This document shows positions 42,695 to 52,347 of a stretch of DNA of 64,000 bases, piece by piece. Below the pieces are notes generated by a model, which ran no database searches, had not been told where the DNA came from, and saw only the letters and a list, made by a program, of their open reading frames with translations. Made by a program: the position numbers and the translations under genes. The stretch lies in contig NZ_AP017457.1 in the NCBI RefSeq assembly GCF_002355535.1, forward strand, positions 930,001 to 994,000, written 5' to 3'. Origin of the DNA: Aurantimicrobium minutum. GTDB taxonomy: Bacteria > Actinomycetota > Actinomycetes > Actinomycetales > Microbacteriaceae. Numbering within the stretch: the first letter of the stretch is position 1; each line of letters begins with the position of its first letter.

Positions 42695-43287
42695 CAGGGC
42701 TTCCTCCACAACTGGAGGAGGCCTAAGCCGGCAGCAAGCCACAATCCAACAAAAACAATCCGGCCCCAGATGTTTTCAACGAACGGGTCAAGAAGCACAG
42801 AGATTGTCGGAAACATGTAGATCCCATCTGGGACGGTCACGCTCAACACAAAGGCGGTTGCTTCCCAGACGCACAAAGCCACTGCCGCCATCGACCAAAA
42901 CCACATTGAACGCAGCAGCGAGGTGTGGGAGCGCTCAGGGCGTTCAGGAGTTGGCGCCCAGGCAACGATAAGAACAGTGACTCCAATGGCCACCAAAGCA
43001 ACCAAATCGATCCAGCTGTGCCTTGGAGCAAGAACTAGGACAAGACCAAGAACTCCTGTGATTGCCAAGGTGACGACCTTGGGTGCGACTACCGGTTGTT
43101 TCATCAAAATGATGCGGCCACCAGTAAGCCGATCAATAATCAGCATTGCCACTAAGGCAAAGAACAACACTCCATCGACATAAGCGCCGCGCCAGGTCTG
43201 AAAACCAGCCATGATGGCCAGCACGCATATCCATAAAACAGCGCTCAGCGACCACCGAGGTCGTGAAACTTCGGTGGTCGCTGGCAT
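42694..43287 (-). CDS. Polytopic membrane protein, function unknown
   Basis: A 197-residue protein with about six hydrophobic segments and no recognisable domain. The start is uncertain: the ATG at 43287 has no ribosome-binding site, and a perfect 13-bp hairpin lies within the first 14 codons. A later ATG at 43212 would remove the first membrane segment. It lies 8 bases after mmsA and is coupled to the small DUF6186-like gene. Confidence 0.65.
   Translation of the reverse strand: MPATTEVSRPRWSLSAVLWICVLAIMAGFQTWRGAYVDGVLFFALVAMLIIDRLTGGRIILMKQPVVAPKVVTLAITGVLGLVLVLAPRHSWIDLVALVAIGVTVLIVAWAPTPERPERSHTSLLRSMWFWSMAAVALCVWEATAFVLSVTVPDGIYMFPTISVLLDPFVENIWGRIVFVGLWLAAGLGLLQLWRKP
43246..43283 (-). 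terminator. Perfect hairpin after mmsA, inside the next gene's 5' end
   Basis: A 13-bp perfect stem (43246-43258 with 43271-43283) around a 12-base loop, followed on the minus strand by GAGCGCTGTTTTATGG. It lies 13 bases past the mmsA stop and may be an intrinsic terminator or attenuator for mmsA, although it is within the annotated start of the following gene. Confidence 0.5.
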
Positions 43288-43295
43288 ATAAGGGC

Positions 43296-44792
43296 TTAGT
43301 TCTGGGGGAAGCCCAGGTTGATACCACCGTGGCTGGGGTCGAGCCAGCGGCTGGTGATCGCCTTTCCGCGGGTGAAGAAGTGGACTCCCTCAGCACCGTG
43401 AGCCTTGGTGTCACCGAACAGTGAGTTTTTCCAACCACCAAAGGAGTAGTAGGCAACAGGCACAGGAATCGGCACGTTGATGCCAATCATGCCGACCTCG
43501 ATCTCGTTCTGGAAGCGACGAGCTGCACCACCATCATTGGTGAAGATCGCGGTTCCGTTACCGAACGCACCGTTGTTGATCAGATCAACACCCTCGTCGT
43601 AGCTCTTCACGCGAACGATGGAGAGCACGGGGCCGAAGATTTCCTCGGTGTAGACCTTGGAGGTGGTGGGAACGTTGTCGATGAGGGTGGGACCAAGCCA
43701 GAATCCGCCGGCAGCGCCGTCGAATTCTTGTTCGCGGCCATCGACAACAACTGTCGCGCCATCTGCCTTGGCGATATCGATGTAAGAAGCAACCTTGTCA
43801 CGGTGAACCTCAGTAACCAAAGGACCCATGTCACAGTTACGACGGCCATCACCGGTGGTGAGCTTGCCCATACGCTCCACGATCTTCTCAATCAGCGGGT
43901 CAGCAACTGGTTCAACAGCCACAACAACCGAGATTGCCATGCAGCGCTCACCGGCAGAACCGAATCCAGCGTTGATGGCTGAGTCGGCTACGAGGTCGAG
44001 ATCTGCATCGGGGAGAACAAGCATGTGGTTCTTTGCACCGCCGAGTGCTTGAACGCGCTTACCGTTCTTGGCGCCGGTTTCGTAGACATACTTCGCAATA
44101 GGTGTGGATCCTACGAAAGAGATGGCCTGAACGTCTGGGTGTTCCAGGAGTCCGTCAACGGACTCCTTGTCACCGTTGAGAACGTTGAAGACACCATCAG
44201 GAAGACCTGCTTCCTTAAGAAGCTTGGCGAGCCAGATGGCTGCAGAAGGGTCTTTTTCTGAAGGCTTCAAGACAACAGTGTTACCTGCGGCTATAGCAAC
44301 AGGGAAGAACCACATGGGAACCATGGCGGGGAAGTTGAAAGGAGAGATCACTCCTACAACGCCCAGAGGCTGACGAGTTGAATACACGTCAACGCCTGTG
44401 GAGGCGTTTTCGGAGTATTCACCCTTGAGCATCTGGTTGATGCCGCAGGCAAACTCGACCACTTCCTGGCCACGAGTGATTTCACCCATGGCGTCTGAAA
44501 GGACCTTGCCATGCTCGCTGGTGATGATCTCTGCGAGTTCACCCTTGCGCTCGTTGAGCAGTTCACGGAACTTGAAAATAACTTGTTGCCGTTTGGCGAG
44601 TGAGGAGTCACGCCATTCGGGGAAAGCAGCTTTTGCGGAAGCAATAGCTGCATTGATTTCCGCCTGATTAGCTAACGCAACCTCTTTGGTGATTTCACCA
44701 AGAGCTGGGTCATAAACAGGAGCGGTACGACCGGACGTGGAGGGGCACTCTGCCCCATCAATCCAGTGAGAAACAACGGGGAGTTGCGACAT
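43296..44792 (-). CDS. mmsA: CoA-acylating methylmalonate-semialdehyde dehydrogenase
   Basis: A 498-residue aldehyde dehydrogenase-fold enzyme that turns methylmalonate semialdehyde or malonate semialdehyde into propionyl- or acetyl-CoA, in valine and inositol breakdown. The catalytic cysteine is C284 in GSAGERCMAIS. The general-base glutamate of hydrolytic aldehyde dehydrogenases is replaced by Asn in GGAKNHMLV, the mark of the CoA-acylating subfamily. AAGGAAC precedes the start. No partner valine or inositol genes are nearby. Confidence 0.93.
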   Translation of the reverse strand: MSQLPVVSHWIDGAECPSTSGRTAPVYDPALGEITKEVALANQAEINAAIASAKAAFPEWRDSSLAKRQQVIFKFRELLNERKGELAEIITSEHGKVLSDAMGEITRGQEVVEFACGINQMLKGEYSENASTGVDVYSTRQPLGVVGVISPFNFPAMVPMWFFPVAIAAGNTVVLKPSEKDPSAAIWLAKLLKEAGLPDGVFNVLNGDKESVDGLLEHPDVQAISFVGSTPIAKYVYETGAKNGKRVQALGGAKNHMLVLPDADLDLVADSAINAGFGSAGERCMAISVVVAVEPVADPLIEKIVERMGKLTTGDGRRNCDMGPLVTEVHRDKVASYIDIAKADGATVVVDGREQEFDGAAGGFWLGPTLIDNVPTTSKVYTEEIFGPVLSIVRVKSYDEGVDLINNGAFGNGTAIFTNDGGAARRFQNEIEVGMIGINVPIPVPVAYYSFGGWKNSLFGDTKAHGAEGVHFFTRGKAITSRWLDPSHGGINLGFPQN

Positions 44793-44871
44793 AAATATCA
44801 GTTCCTTCTGTGCGTACCTACTCTAGCCGTGGCGACCGGGAAATGTCAGTACCTGCTGACACACTGAATAC

Positions 44872-46104
44872 ATGGACTTCACTCTCTTTCTGGTTCTTGG
44901 ATTAATTGCAGGACTCATCGCTGGTATTGCCATCGGCTGGGCTTTGCGAGCACGCAAATCACTACCGAGTGATGCGGGTGATTTGGCCGTGCGTGCCGCA
45001 ACTGCCGAGGCCCGCCTTGCCGGTAAAGACGAGCAAATCCAGACTCTTGAGCGCATGCTTTCTGAACTGCGTGAGGCCAACGACCGCAGGCAAGCAGATG
45101 ATGCTGCCCGCGCTCAGGAGGAACATAAAGTTCTTGAAGCTCTCGCCCCTGTGAAAGAGACCTTGCAGGCGATGCAAACCAAGGTGAACGATCTGGAAAA
45201 CCAGCGCCAGGAACAATACGGCCAAATTGCTCAGCAACTCACTCAATCTCGTCAGTTCGGTGAAGAACTTCGGGCGACAACACAGTCACTTGCTTCTGCG
45301 TTGAGCTCTAACAGCGTCAGAGGCACCTGGGGTGAAGCCCAGCTTCGTCGCCTCGTTGAGGTTGCCGGCCTTACTGCCCACGTCGACTTTGATACTCAAA
45401 CCACCATGACAACGGATGGTGGAACCATCCGCCCAGATATGGTGATTAATCTTCCCGGCGGCAAGACCATCGTGATTGATGCCAAGGTACCTTTCAACTC
45501 GTACTTGGAAGCGAGCCAGATTCCTGTCACCGCAACTGGGGAAGAAGCAGCCCGCCGTGAAACCCTGATGAAAGCGCACGTCAAGGCTGTTCGCTCCCAC
45601 GTTGATGCACTGAGCTCCAAGAGTTACTGGAGTGGATTCGATTTCAGTCCAGAGTTTGTTCTCGCATTCATTCCTAGCGAATCTCTGCTGGCCTCAGCAT
45701 TGGAAGCAGACCCCACCTTGTTGGATTACGCCTTTGGTAAACGCGTAGCTCTCGCCTCCCCCGTCAACCTCTGGGCAGTGCTCAAAACTGTTTCTTACAC
45801 CTGGCAGCAGCAGGTTGTCACCGATGAAGCAAAGAAACTCTTTGATCTCGGTATTGAGCTCTACAGCAGACTCAGCACCATGACCAAGCACACTGAAGAT
45901 CTGCGTAAGGCAATCGAGAACACGGTCAAGCACTACAACGGCTTTATTTCCTCACTCGAAACTCGCGTGCTTTCAACAGCTCGCAAATTCCCCGGCATTG
46001 ATCCCACCAAGATCTTGCCCGAAGGTATCGAGGTTCATGAAGCCCCCAAACCCCTCACTGCAGGCGAACTCGTGGACACTGATGACAAGACCGAAGCGAG
46101 CTAG
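44872..46104 (+). CDS. rmuC: DNA recombination protein RmuC
   Basis: A 410-residue protein. An N-terminal membrane helix (residues 3-25) is followed by a long coiled coil to about 145, then the RmuC nuclease-like domain with GTWGEAQLRRLVEVAGL, VINLPGGKTIVIDAKVPF and ALASPVNLWAVLKTVSY. RmuC limits sequence inversions and is a predicted endonuclease. Divergent from mmsA and followed after 15 bases by an MFS transporter gene. Confidence 0.94.
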   Translation: MDFTLFLVLGLIAGLIAGIAIGWALRARKSLPSDAGDLAVRAATAEARLAGKDEQIQTLERMLSELREANDRRQADDAARAQEEHKVLEALAPVKETLQAMQTKVNDLENQRQEQYGQIAQQLTQSRQFGEELRATTQSLASALSSNSVRGTWGEAQLRRLVEVAGLTAHVDFDTQTTMTTDGGTIRPDMVINLPGGKTIVIDAKVPFNSYLEASQIPVTATGEEAARRETLMKAHVKAVRSHVDALSSKSYWSGFDFSPEFVLAFIPSESLLASALEADPTLLDYAFGKRVALASPVNLWAVLKTVSYTWQQQVVTDEAKKLFDLGIELYSRLSTMTKHTEDLRKAIENTVKHYNGFISSLETRVLSTARKFPGIDPTKILPEGIEVHEAPKPLTAGELVDTDDKTEAS

Positions 46105-46119
46105 TGCCATGATGGGAAC

Positions 46120-47355
46120 GTGAGTTCCCCAGCTTCTAACGCGCCCCGCGCTTTGCTCGCCGGGCGCGTTTTAGCGTTTGCGGGCATTGTTCTCGTCGCC
46201 TTCAGTATGCGTGCAGCTGTGGCAGGGCTCTCTCCGCTGATTCCTGAAATCAGCGCAACCTATGAGCTCAACACTGCAGCTATTGCCTTGCTCGGAGCCA
46301 TTGCGCCTCTGAGCTTTGCCGCTGGAGGTATCTTCACTCCGCGTATTGAAAAGCGCATCGGTATTGAGCGCACACTCATCCTGGCGCTTGTCTTGATGAT
46401 TGCCGGACACATTCTTCGCGCTTTCTCCGTGAACTGGCAGACCTTGGCTTTTGGAACCCTCACTGCGCTAGTTGGTATGGGCTTTGCCAATGTCGCCATG
46501 CCGCCTGCGGTGAGGAAATATTTCCCCGATCACGTCAGCACTATGACGGCCATCTATATGTCGGTCATGTCCTTTAGTGCCTTCTTACCTGCACTGATTG
46601 CAGTTCCGGTTGCACACGTTGTGACGTGGCGAGGATCTTTGTTGCAATGGGCAGTCTTTGCCATCATCGCCCTGATTCCGTGGGTAGTGGAATACCGCTC
46701 ACACCGCAAAGACTCCAGCTTTGATGCCCCCGAAGCCGCTCCCTTGGTGCGCAAGGTTCACCCGTGGCATTCCCCCACAGCATGGTCTGTGGGCATCGTC
46801 TTGGCGGTGTCTTCCATTACCGGTTATGCCATGTATGCATGGATGCCGGTGATCCTGATTGATATTGCCGGAGTGACCCCAGCACAAAGCGGGGCGCTGC
46901 TTGCCCTCTTTGCTGGAATTGGATTACCCCTGGCATTTGTTGTTCCCGGCCTAGCCAAGCGCATGGGGAAACATGCACACTGGCTTGTCACTATCTCCAG
47001 TGTGTTTTATCTCGTGGGATATCTCGGCTTGCTCTTCGCACCTGAGCACCTGATTTGGTTGTGGGTCGCCATCGTCGGAACAGGATGTCTTGAGTTTCCA
47101 TTAGCTCTCACCTTGGTGAATCTGAGAACTGAAAATGTTAGAAGTTCTATGGCACTGAGCGGATTTGCCCAGATTGTTGCTTATCTCAGCGCAGCCCTGG
47201 CTCCACCACTCATGGGAATTCTGTATGGTTCAACCAGTAGCTGGACAGTAGTTCTGACAACCCTGTTGGTTGTCTCTGTAGCACTGAACGTGCCAGCGGC
47301 GATGATTCTGCGTCGCAACCGAACGGTTGACGCAGAACTTCACGCGAAGGTTTAG
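46120..47355 (+). CDS. MFS transporter, CynX/NimT type
   Basis: A 411-residue transporter with twelve predicted helices. The opening VAFSMRAAVAGLSPLIPEI is typical of the CynX/NimT (cyanate or nitroimidazole) subfamily of the major facilitator superfamily; the true substrate is unknown. The start is GTG at 46120. The stop overlaps the glpX stop by 4 bases on the other strand. Confidence 0.85.
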   Translation: MSSPASNAPRALLAGRVLAFAGIVLVAFSMRAAVAGLSPLIPEISATYELNTAAIALLGAIAPLSFAAGGIFTPRIEKRIGIERTLILALVLMIAGHILRAFSVNWQTLAFGTLTALVGMGFANVAMPPAVRKYFPDHVSTMTAIYMSVMSFSAFLPALIAVPVAHVVTWRGSLLQWAVFAIIALIPWVVEYRSHRKDSSFDAPEAAPLVRKVHPWHSPTAWSVGIVLAVSSITGYAMYAWMPVILIDIAGVTPAQSGALLALFAGIGLPLAFVVPGLAKRMGKHAHWLVTISSVFYLVGYLGLLFAPEHLIWLWVAIVGTGCLEFPLALTLVNLRTENVRSSMALSGFAQIVAYLSAALAPPLMGILYGSTSSWTVVLTTLLVVSVALNVPAAMILRRNRTVDAELHAKV

Positions 47356-48344
47356 ACCTCGAGCCAGCGGTCTGCGCGGTAGTCGGTCTGAACGCGACGG
47401 ATGGTGCCCGAGCGTCCGCGCAAAATGATGCTGTCCGTGCGGATAATCGGTCCCTTACGGCGAACACCCTCAACAAGACCACCATCGGTTACACCGGTAG
47501 CAACAAAGAAGGTGTTGTCGCTGGTGACCAGACTGTCCTGGTCATAGACGTGATCAAACTTGAGGCCTGCATCTATACCTCGCTGCATCTCTTCGTCATC
47601 CTTGGGAGCCAGCATGGTTTGAATCTGGCCACCGAGCGCCTTAATGGCGCAGGCGGTGACCACACCTTCGGGGCTTCCGCCGATACCGACACACATATCA
47701 ATGCGTGATTCGTAGCGGGCTGCGTTGATACCACCGGCAACATCACCGTCCAGCAGCAAACGTGTTCCGGCACCAGCGTCGCGGATTTCCTGAATGAGAC
47801 CCTCGTGACGTGGGCGGTCAAGAATAGCGACGCGAATGTCACCAACAGGCTTACCCATCGCTTTTGCCAGCGCACGAATGTTTTCACCAATGGGCTTGCG
47901 AATATCTACAACACCAACACCGGCTTCCCCAGTGACGATTTTGTTCATATAAAAAACGGAGGAGGCATCAAGCATGGTGCCACGGTCAGAGACGGCGATG
48001 ACGGAGACTGCGTTCTGGCGGCCTGCAGCCGTCAGGCTGGTGCCGTCGATGGGGTCTACGGCAATATCGCAGGCAGGACCTCGTCCGGTTCCCACCTTCT
48101 CACCGTTAAACAGCATGGGGGCTTCATCTTTTTCACCCTCACCGATGACGACAACGCCCTCAAAGTTCACGGTTGAGAGAAAAGCACGCATGGCGTCGAC
48201 TGCTGCTTTGTCAGCAGCATTCTTGTCGCCATGGCCGATAAATGGCACTGCGCGAATCGCGGCGGCTTCGGTGGCGCGCACCAATTCCATACCTAGGTTG
48301 CGGTCAGGGTGGAGGTTCAAAATGCCTGTATTCGTTGACGTCAC
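47352..48344 (-). CDS. glpX: Class II fructose-1,6-bisphosphatase
   Basis: A 330-residue GlpX-type enzyme, the main gluconeogenic fructose bisphosphatase of actinobacteria. The metal-site motif DPIDGTSLT and the upstream GEGEKDEAPML block are present, with GGSPEGVVTACAIK further on. The start is GTG at 48342-48344. A TAGGCT -10 box ends 6 bases before it, so the mRNA is probably leaderless. It is divergent from fbaA, which acts on the product of the same carbon route. Confidence 0.96.
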   Translation of the reverse strand: MTSTNTGILNLHPDRNLGMELVRATEAAAIRAVPFIGHGDKNAADKAAVDAMRAFLSTVNFEGVVVIGEGEKDEAPMLFNGEKVGTGRGPACDIAVDPIDGTSLTAAGRQNAVSVIAVSDRGTMLDASSVFYMNKIVTGEAGVGVVDIRKPIGENIRALAKAMGKPVGDIRVAILDRPRHEGLIQEIRDAGAGTRLLLDGDVAGGINAARYESRIDMCVGIGGSPEGVVTACAIKALGGQIQTMLAPKDDEEMQRGIDAGLKFDHVYDQDSLVTSDNTFFVATGVTDGGLVEGVRRKGPIIRTDSIILRGRSGTIRRVQTDYRADRWLEV

Positions 48345-48350
48345 GCTTTC

Positions 48351-48356
48351 AGCCTA
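48351..48356 (-). promoter_or_regulatory. -10 box, probable leaderless start of glpX
   Basis: TAGGCT on the minus strand ends 6 bases before the GTG of glpX; no ribosome-binding site. Confidence 0.6.
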
Positions 48357-48447
48357 GGCGTCGACGCGCGTCACCTTCTATTCGACGAGCGCGCAGCAAC
48401 ACATTTGGATGCGAAATACCAATAAATGAGGGGCCTCACATCCCGAT

Positions 48448-48453
48448 TAGACT
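48448..48453 (+). promoter_or_regulatory. Candidate -10 box of fbaA
   Basis: TAGACT fits TANNNT and would give a leader of about 42 bases, which ends with the strong AAGGAG site of fbaA. The -35 is weak. Confidence 0.4.
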
Positions 48454-48501
48454 AGAGAGGCGCTTTCCCACGTATATTCGCGCCAGAATCAAGGAGATGA
48501 C

Positions 48502-49527
48502 ATGCCCGTCGCAACCCCGGAACAGTATGCAGAGATGCTCGACAAAGCAAAAGCCAAAGGCTTTGCTTACCCTGCATTCAACGTCTCGAGCTCTCAGACA
48601 CTGAACGCTGTTCTTCAGGGCCTCACCGAGGCAGGTTCCGACGGAATCATCCAGGTCACCACTGGTGGTGCTGACTACTTCGCTGGCCACACGGTCAAGG
48701 CTCGTGCAACAGGTGCACTCGCTTTCGCGAAGTTTGCTCACGAAGTAGCAAAGAGCTACCCCATCACCGTGGCACTGCACACCGACCACTGCCCCAAGAA
48801 CGCTCTTGACGACTTTGTTCTCCCCTTGATCAACGCTTCTGAAGAAGAAGTCCGCGCGGGACGCAACCCCATCTTCCAGTCCCACATGTGGGATGGCTCG
48901 GCAGTGCCCTTGACAGAGAACCTCGACATCGCTGAGATGATGCTTGCTAAGACCAAGAACATCCACGCCATCCTTGAGGTGGAGATCGGTGTTGTTGGCG
49001 GAGAAGAAGACGGCGTCTCCCACGACATCAACGACAGCCTCTACACCACCGTGGAAGACGGCATCAAGACTGTTGAAGCTCTGGGCCTGGGAGAGAATGG
49101 CCGCTACATGGCTGCCATGACATTCGGAAACGTTCACGGTGTGTACAAGCCCGGTAACGTCAAGCTTCGTCCAGAACTGCTCAAAGACATCCAGGAAGGT
49201 GTGGCTGCCAAGTTTGGCACCGGCCCCAAGCCTTTCGACCTCGTATTCCACGGTGGATCTGGTTCAACCGATGAAGAGATTGCTGAAGCCGTTGCTAACG
49301 GCGTAGTCAAGATGAACATCGACACTGACACACAGTACGCCTTCACTCGCTCTGTTGCGGACACGATGTTCAAAAACTACGACGGTGTGCTCAAGGTTGA
49401 CGGCGAAGTAGGAAACAAGAAGATCTACGACCCCCGCGCCTGGGGAAAGATCGCGGAGACTGCCATGGCAGCACGCGTCGTTCACTCAACCGAGCAGCTT
49501 GGTTCTGCCGGTCACTCCGGAAAGTAA
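48502..49527 (+). CDS. fbaA: Class II fructose-bisphosphate aldolase
   Basis: A 341-residue zinc-dependent aldolase that splits fructose-1,6-bisphosphate in glycolysis and forms it in gluconeogenesis. Zinc-ligand histidines are in LHTDHCPK, NVHGVYKPG and VFHGGSGS, and the NMNIDTDTQYAF-type stretch (VKMNIDTDTQYAF) is typical of the class IIA group. AAGGAG stands 6 bases before the ATG. Divergent from glpX and followed closely by a small membrane protein gene. Confidence 0.97.
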   Translation: MPVATPEQYAEMLDKAKAKGFAYPAFNVSSSQTLNAVLQGLTEAGSDGIIQVTTGGADYFAGHTVKARATGALAFAKFAHEVAKSYPITVALHTDHCPKNALDDFVLPLINASEEEVRAGRNPIFQSHMWDGSAVPLTENLDIAEMMLAKTKNIHAILEVEIGVVGGEEDGVSHDINDSLYTTVEDGIKTVEALGLGENGRYMAAMTFGNVHGVYKPGNVKLRPELLKDIQEGVAAKFGTGPKPFDLVFHGGSGSTDEEIAEAVANGVVKMNIDTDTQYAFTRSVADTMFKNYDGVLKVDGEVGNKKIYDPRAWGKIAETAMAARVVHSTEQLGSAGHSGK

Positions 49528-49530
49528 TTC

Positions 49531-50016
49531 TTGTCAGATAAAAAACCAAAGGCTCCCAAGCCTGAAGATTCAAAGCAGGCTCCGACTCCGCTTACTCCAG
49601 AGGAGAAGCAGGAGCGGAGTCTTGCTCTGGATCGATTCATCACCTGGGGCTTAATCTTCGTTGGCGTGTATTCGGTTTTCTCCGGACTTGCCGACTACAT
49701 CAACCCTCGCCCAGTGATGAATGCACTCGTTGACGAACTCAACACCCTCATGCCCGACTTCAACTTGGGCACGTTCACTGGTGTGGCTTTCGCCACCCAA
49801 ATGGGTTGGATTGCCGTCACTATTCAGGCAGTCATTCTTGCCTTGGTTGTGTGGAAGTCACGCGAGCGCATGCAAGCAAAGAAGAAGTCGTGGTGGGTTC
49901 CGGTTATTGGAGCAGTTATCTCCAACGTTATTTCCACAGCATGTATCTTCATCTCGTTGTTGGCTGATCCTGGATTCCAAGAAGCCATCAACAATATGGC
50001 GAACTCTGCGAAGTAG
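49531..50016 (+). CDS. Membrane protein, function unknown (DUF6264-like)
   Basis: A 161-residue protein with a charged N-terminus rich in Lys and Pro, then three hydrophobic segments at about 38-55, 85-105 and 121-145. It resembles the DUF6264 proteins of Microbacteriaceae; tentative. The start is TTG at 49531, 3 bases after the fbaA stop, so it depends on fbaA translation. Convergent with ispH. Confidence 0.7.
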   Translation: MSDKKPKAPKPEDSKQAPTPLTPEEKQERSLALDRFITWGLIFVGVYSVFSGLADYINPRPVMNALVDELNTLMPDFNLGTFTGVAFATQMGWIAVTIQAVILALVVWKSRERMQAKKKSWWVPVIGAVISNVISTACIFISLLADPGFQEAINNMANSAK

Positions 50017-50018
50017 TT

Positions 50019-51041
50019 TTAGCTCGCGCGCTTGGGCCGCAGTTCTTTAGGCAAAGAGAAGATCAGGTCTTCTTCGGCTGTCTTTACTTCTTCGATGTCG
50101 GTATATCCGGCAGTCGCAATCACCTTGAGCACATCTTGAACGAGCTCTTCGGGAACAGATGCACCGCTGGTCACCCCAACTGTGGAAACTCCGTCAAACC
50201 ATTCCTGCTGAATTTCATCGGCGAAATCAACACGGTAAGAAGCCTTGGCTCCGTATTCCAGAGCTACCTCCACCAATCGCACGGAGTTTGATGAGTTGGC
50301 TGAGCCAACAACAATGACAAGATCAGAGTTTGCTGCAACCTTCTTGATCGCAATCTGACGGTTTTGGGTGGCATAACAAATGTCGTCACTGGGGGGATCT
50401 TGCAAGTTGGGGAAACGTTCACGCAACAGGCGCACTGTTTCCATGGTCTCGTCCACGCTCAACGTCGTTTGTGACAACCAGACAACTTTGTTGGGGTCTT
50501 TGACCTCAATGTCAGGAACTGCGTGAGGACCATCCACGATGGTGACATGGTCCGGGGCTTCCCCTGCTGTTCCTTCTACCTCTTCGTGGCCGACGTGCCC
50601 GATGAGGAGGATTTCATAATCGTCGCGAGCAAAGCGCACTGCTTCGCGGTGAACTTTCGTCACCAGCGGACAGGTGGCATCGATGGTTTGCATGTTCTTC
50701 GCTTCAGCGCTGGCCACCACCGCTGGTGAGACACCGTGAGCTGAGAACACGAGATGTGAGCCTTCTGGAACTTCATCGACTTCGTCGACGAAGATGGCGC
50801 CCGCCTCTTCGAGGGTGGAGACAACATGCTTGTTGTGAACGATCTCTTTGCGCACGTAGACGGGTGCGCCATAGGTTTCAAGTGCCTTCTCTACCGTGAT
50901 GACTGCACGGTCAACGCCAGCACAATAACCGCGTGGGGAAGCCAGGAGAACCTTCTTCGGGTTCGGCGATGGCATCTCAACCAGGGTCTTCATGGGGCGG
51001 GGGATGCGGGGCATACCCAGTCCAATATTCGTTGCGCTCAC
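50019..51041 (-). CDS. ispH: 4-hydroxy-3-methylbut-2-enyl diphosphate reductase
   Basis: The last enzyme of the MEP isoprenoid pathway; it reduces HMBPP to IPP and DMAPP with a [4Fe-4S] cluster. The three cluster cysteines lie in [20 protein letters not shown] and [11 protein letters not shown]. The GTG at 51041 is chosen for a 340-residue protein: it gives the actinobacterial opening ending IGLGMPRIP, and TAAGCT lies 7 bases upstream, suggesting a leaderless mRNA. Longer frames would run into xseA. IPP supply links this gene to carotenoid and retinal precursors needed by the rhodopsins. Confidence 0.95.
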   Translation of the reverse strand: MSATNIGLGMPRIPRPMKTLVEMPSPNPKKVLLASPRGYCAGVDRAVITVEKALETYGAPVYVRKEIVHNKHVVSTLEEAGAIFVDEVDEVPEGSHLVFSAHGVSPAVVASAEAKNMQTIDATCPLVTKVHREAVRFARDDYEILLIGHVGHEEVEGTAGEAPDHVTIVDGPHAVPDIEVKDPNKVVWLSQTTLSVDETMETVRLLRERFPNLQDPPSDDICYATQNRQIAIKKVAANSDLVIVVGSANSSNSVRLVEVALEYGAKASYRVDFADEIQQEWFDGVSTVGVTSGASVPEELVQDVLKVIATAGYTDIEEVKTAEEDLIFSLPKELRPKRAS

Positions 51042-51048
51042 GTACTCC

Positions 51049-51054
51049 AGCTTA
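51049..51054 (-). promoter_or_regulatory. -10 box, probable leaderless start of ispH
   Basis: TAAGCT on the minus strand ends 7 bases before the GTG of ispH. Confidence 0.5.
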
Positions 51055-51102
51055 GGCGACGAAGATGAGTGTTTGCCCGTGGTCTCTACTAGCCTGATAG
51101 GT

Positions 51103-52323
51103 ATGAGTGAGGCAGCATCGACCCCGGACGAGCCGTGGCCCATTGCTGCCTTGACGACCAAGCTCAAGGCATACCTTGACCGCCTCGGTCTGGTGTGGGT
51201 TGAAGGCGAGATCACCCAGTGGGATCAGCGTTCCTCGGGAATCTTTGGAAAACTCAAAGACCTCACAGAAGACTCCACTATGGGCTTCACCATTTGGTCG
51301 AACGCCCGCACCAAGATGCCTGATGACATCAAACAGGGTGACCGCGTTATTGCGCTCGTCAAAGTGGACTTTTGGAAAAAGAATGGCCAGTTGGGGCTTA
51401 ATGTTCTCGAACTGCGCCATGTCGGCTTGGGCGATCTGTTGGAGAAGTTGGAGCGCCTTCGCGCTCAGCTGGCTATGGAGGGCCTCTTTGACGCTGACCG
51501 GAAGGTTCCACTTCCGTTCTTGCCGCAATGCATTGGGCTGATCACCGGTCAAAACTCTGACGCAGAGAAAGATGTTCTGCGCAATGCGCATCTGCGCTGG
51601 CCACAGGTGGAATTCAAGGTCATCCACACCAAGGTGCAAGGCGACCAAACTGTTCCCGAGGTGATTGCCGCTATCCAGAAATTGGATGCCGACCCCGAGG
51701 TTGATGTCATCATCATTGCGCGCGGTGGTGGCGATTTCCAGAACCTCTTGCCCTTCAGCGATGAAAAGCTTGTGCGTGTGGCAGCTGCCTGTGTTACTCC
51801 ACTGGTCAGCGCCATCGGCCACGAGGCCGATGCGCCCCTGTTAGATAACGTGGCAGATCTGCGCGCTTCCACCCCCACCGATGCAGCCAAGCGGGTTGTT
51901 CCCGACGTGAGTGAGGAACTTGCTCGCGTTGCTGATGCGAAGAGCCGCATCAGCAACAAGGTCACAAGTTTCCTCTCCACTGAGCTGGAGCGCTTAGAGA
52001 GCCTTCGTTCTCGCCCCGTCCTGGCAGATTCTGATTGGATCATTGCCACTCGGGCTGAAGAGATTGTGCGTAACGTGCAGCGCGGTTCTGACCTTGTCGA
52101 CCGCGCATTGCACAACGCCATGCAAGAGACAGTGTCCTTGAAAACTCAGCTGCGAGCGCTCTCGCCTCAGCAAACCTTGGATCGTGGCTACGCCATAGCG
52201 GTATTAGCTGACGGCTCCGTCGCACGCAGTGCGAAGGATGCTCCAGCAAACACTGAATTCACGCTGACCCTTGCCGAGGGAACTGTTGACGCTGTTTCGA
52301 AGGGTGCACCGAAAAAGAAGTAG
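51103..52323 (+). CDS. xseA: Exodeoxyribonuclease VII large subunit
   Basis: A 406-residue subunit of ExoVII, which degrades single-stranded DNA from both ends. The N-terminal OB-fold spans about residues 12-105 with [10 protein letters not shown]; the catalytic domain shows [31 protein letters not shown] and [15 protein letters not shown] coiled coil follows. The ATG at 51103 is chosen; the longer open frame overlaps ispH. xseB lies 1.1 kb downstream, separated by an oxidoreductase gene on the other strand, an unusual split of this pair. Confidence 0.95.
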   Translation: MSEAASTPDEPWPIAALTTKLKAYLDRLGLVWVEGEITQWDQRSSGIFGKLKDLTEDSTMGFTIWSNARTKMPDDIKQGDRVIALVKVDFWKKNGQLGLNVLELRHVGLGDLLEKLERLRAQLAMEGLFDADRKVPLPFLPQCIGLITGQNSDAEKDVLRNAHLRWPQVEFKVIHTKVQGDQTVPEVIAAIQKLDADPEVDVIIIARGGGDFQNLLPFSDEKLVRVAAACVTPLVSAIGHEADAPLLDNVADLRASTPTDAAKRVVPDVSEELARVADAKSRISNKVTSFLSTELERLESLRSRPVLADSDWIIATRAEEIVRNVQRGSDLVDRALHNAMQETVSLKTQLRALSPQQTLDRGYAIAVLADGSVARSAKDAPANTEFTLTLAEGTVDAVSKGAPKKK

Positions 52324-52347
52324 TGTGCTTCTTTCTTAGTGAAGTGC

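Noticed and set aside
50992-51102. Longer N-termini for ispH and xseA reading across each other
   Set aside because: The two genes are divergent; the extensions overlap each other and lack conserved residues. Starts at 51041 and 51103 leave a normal 61-base promoter gap.
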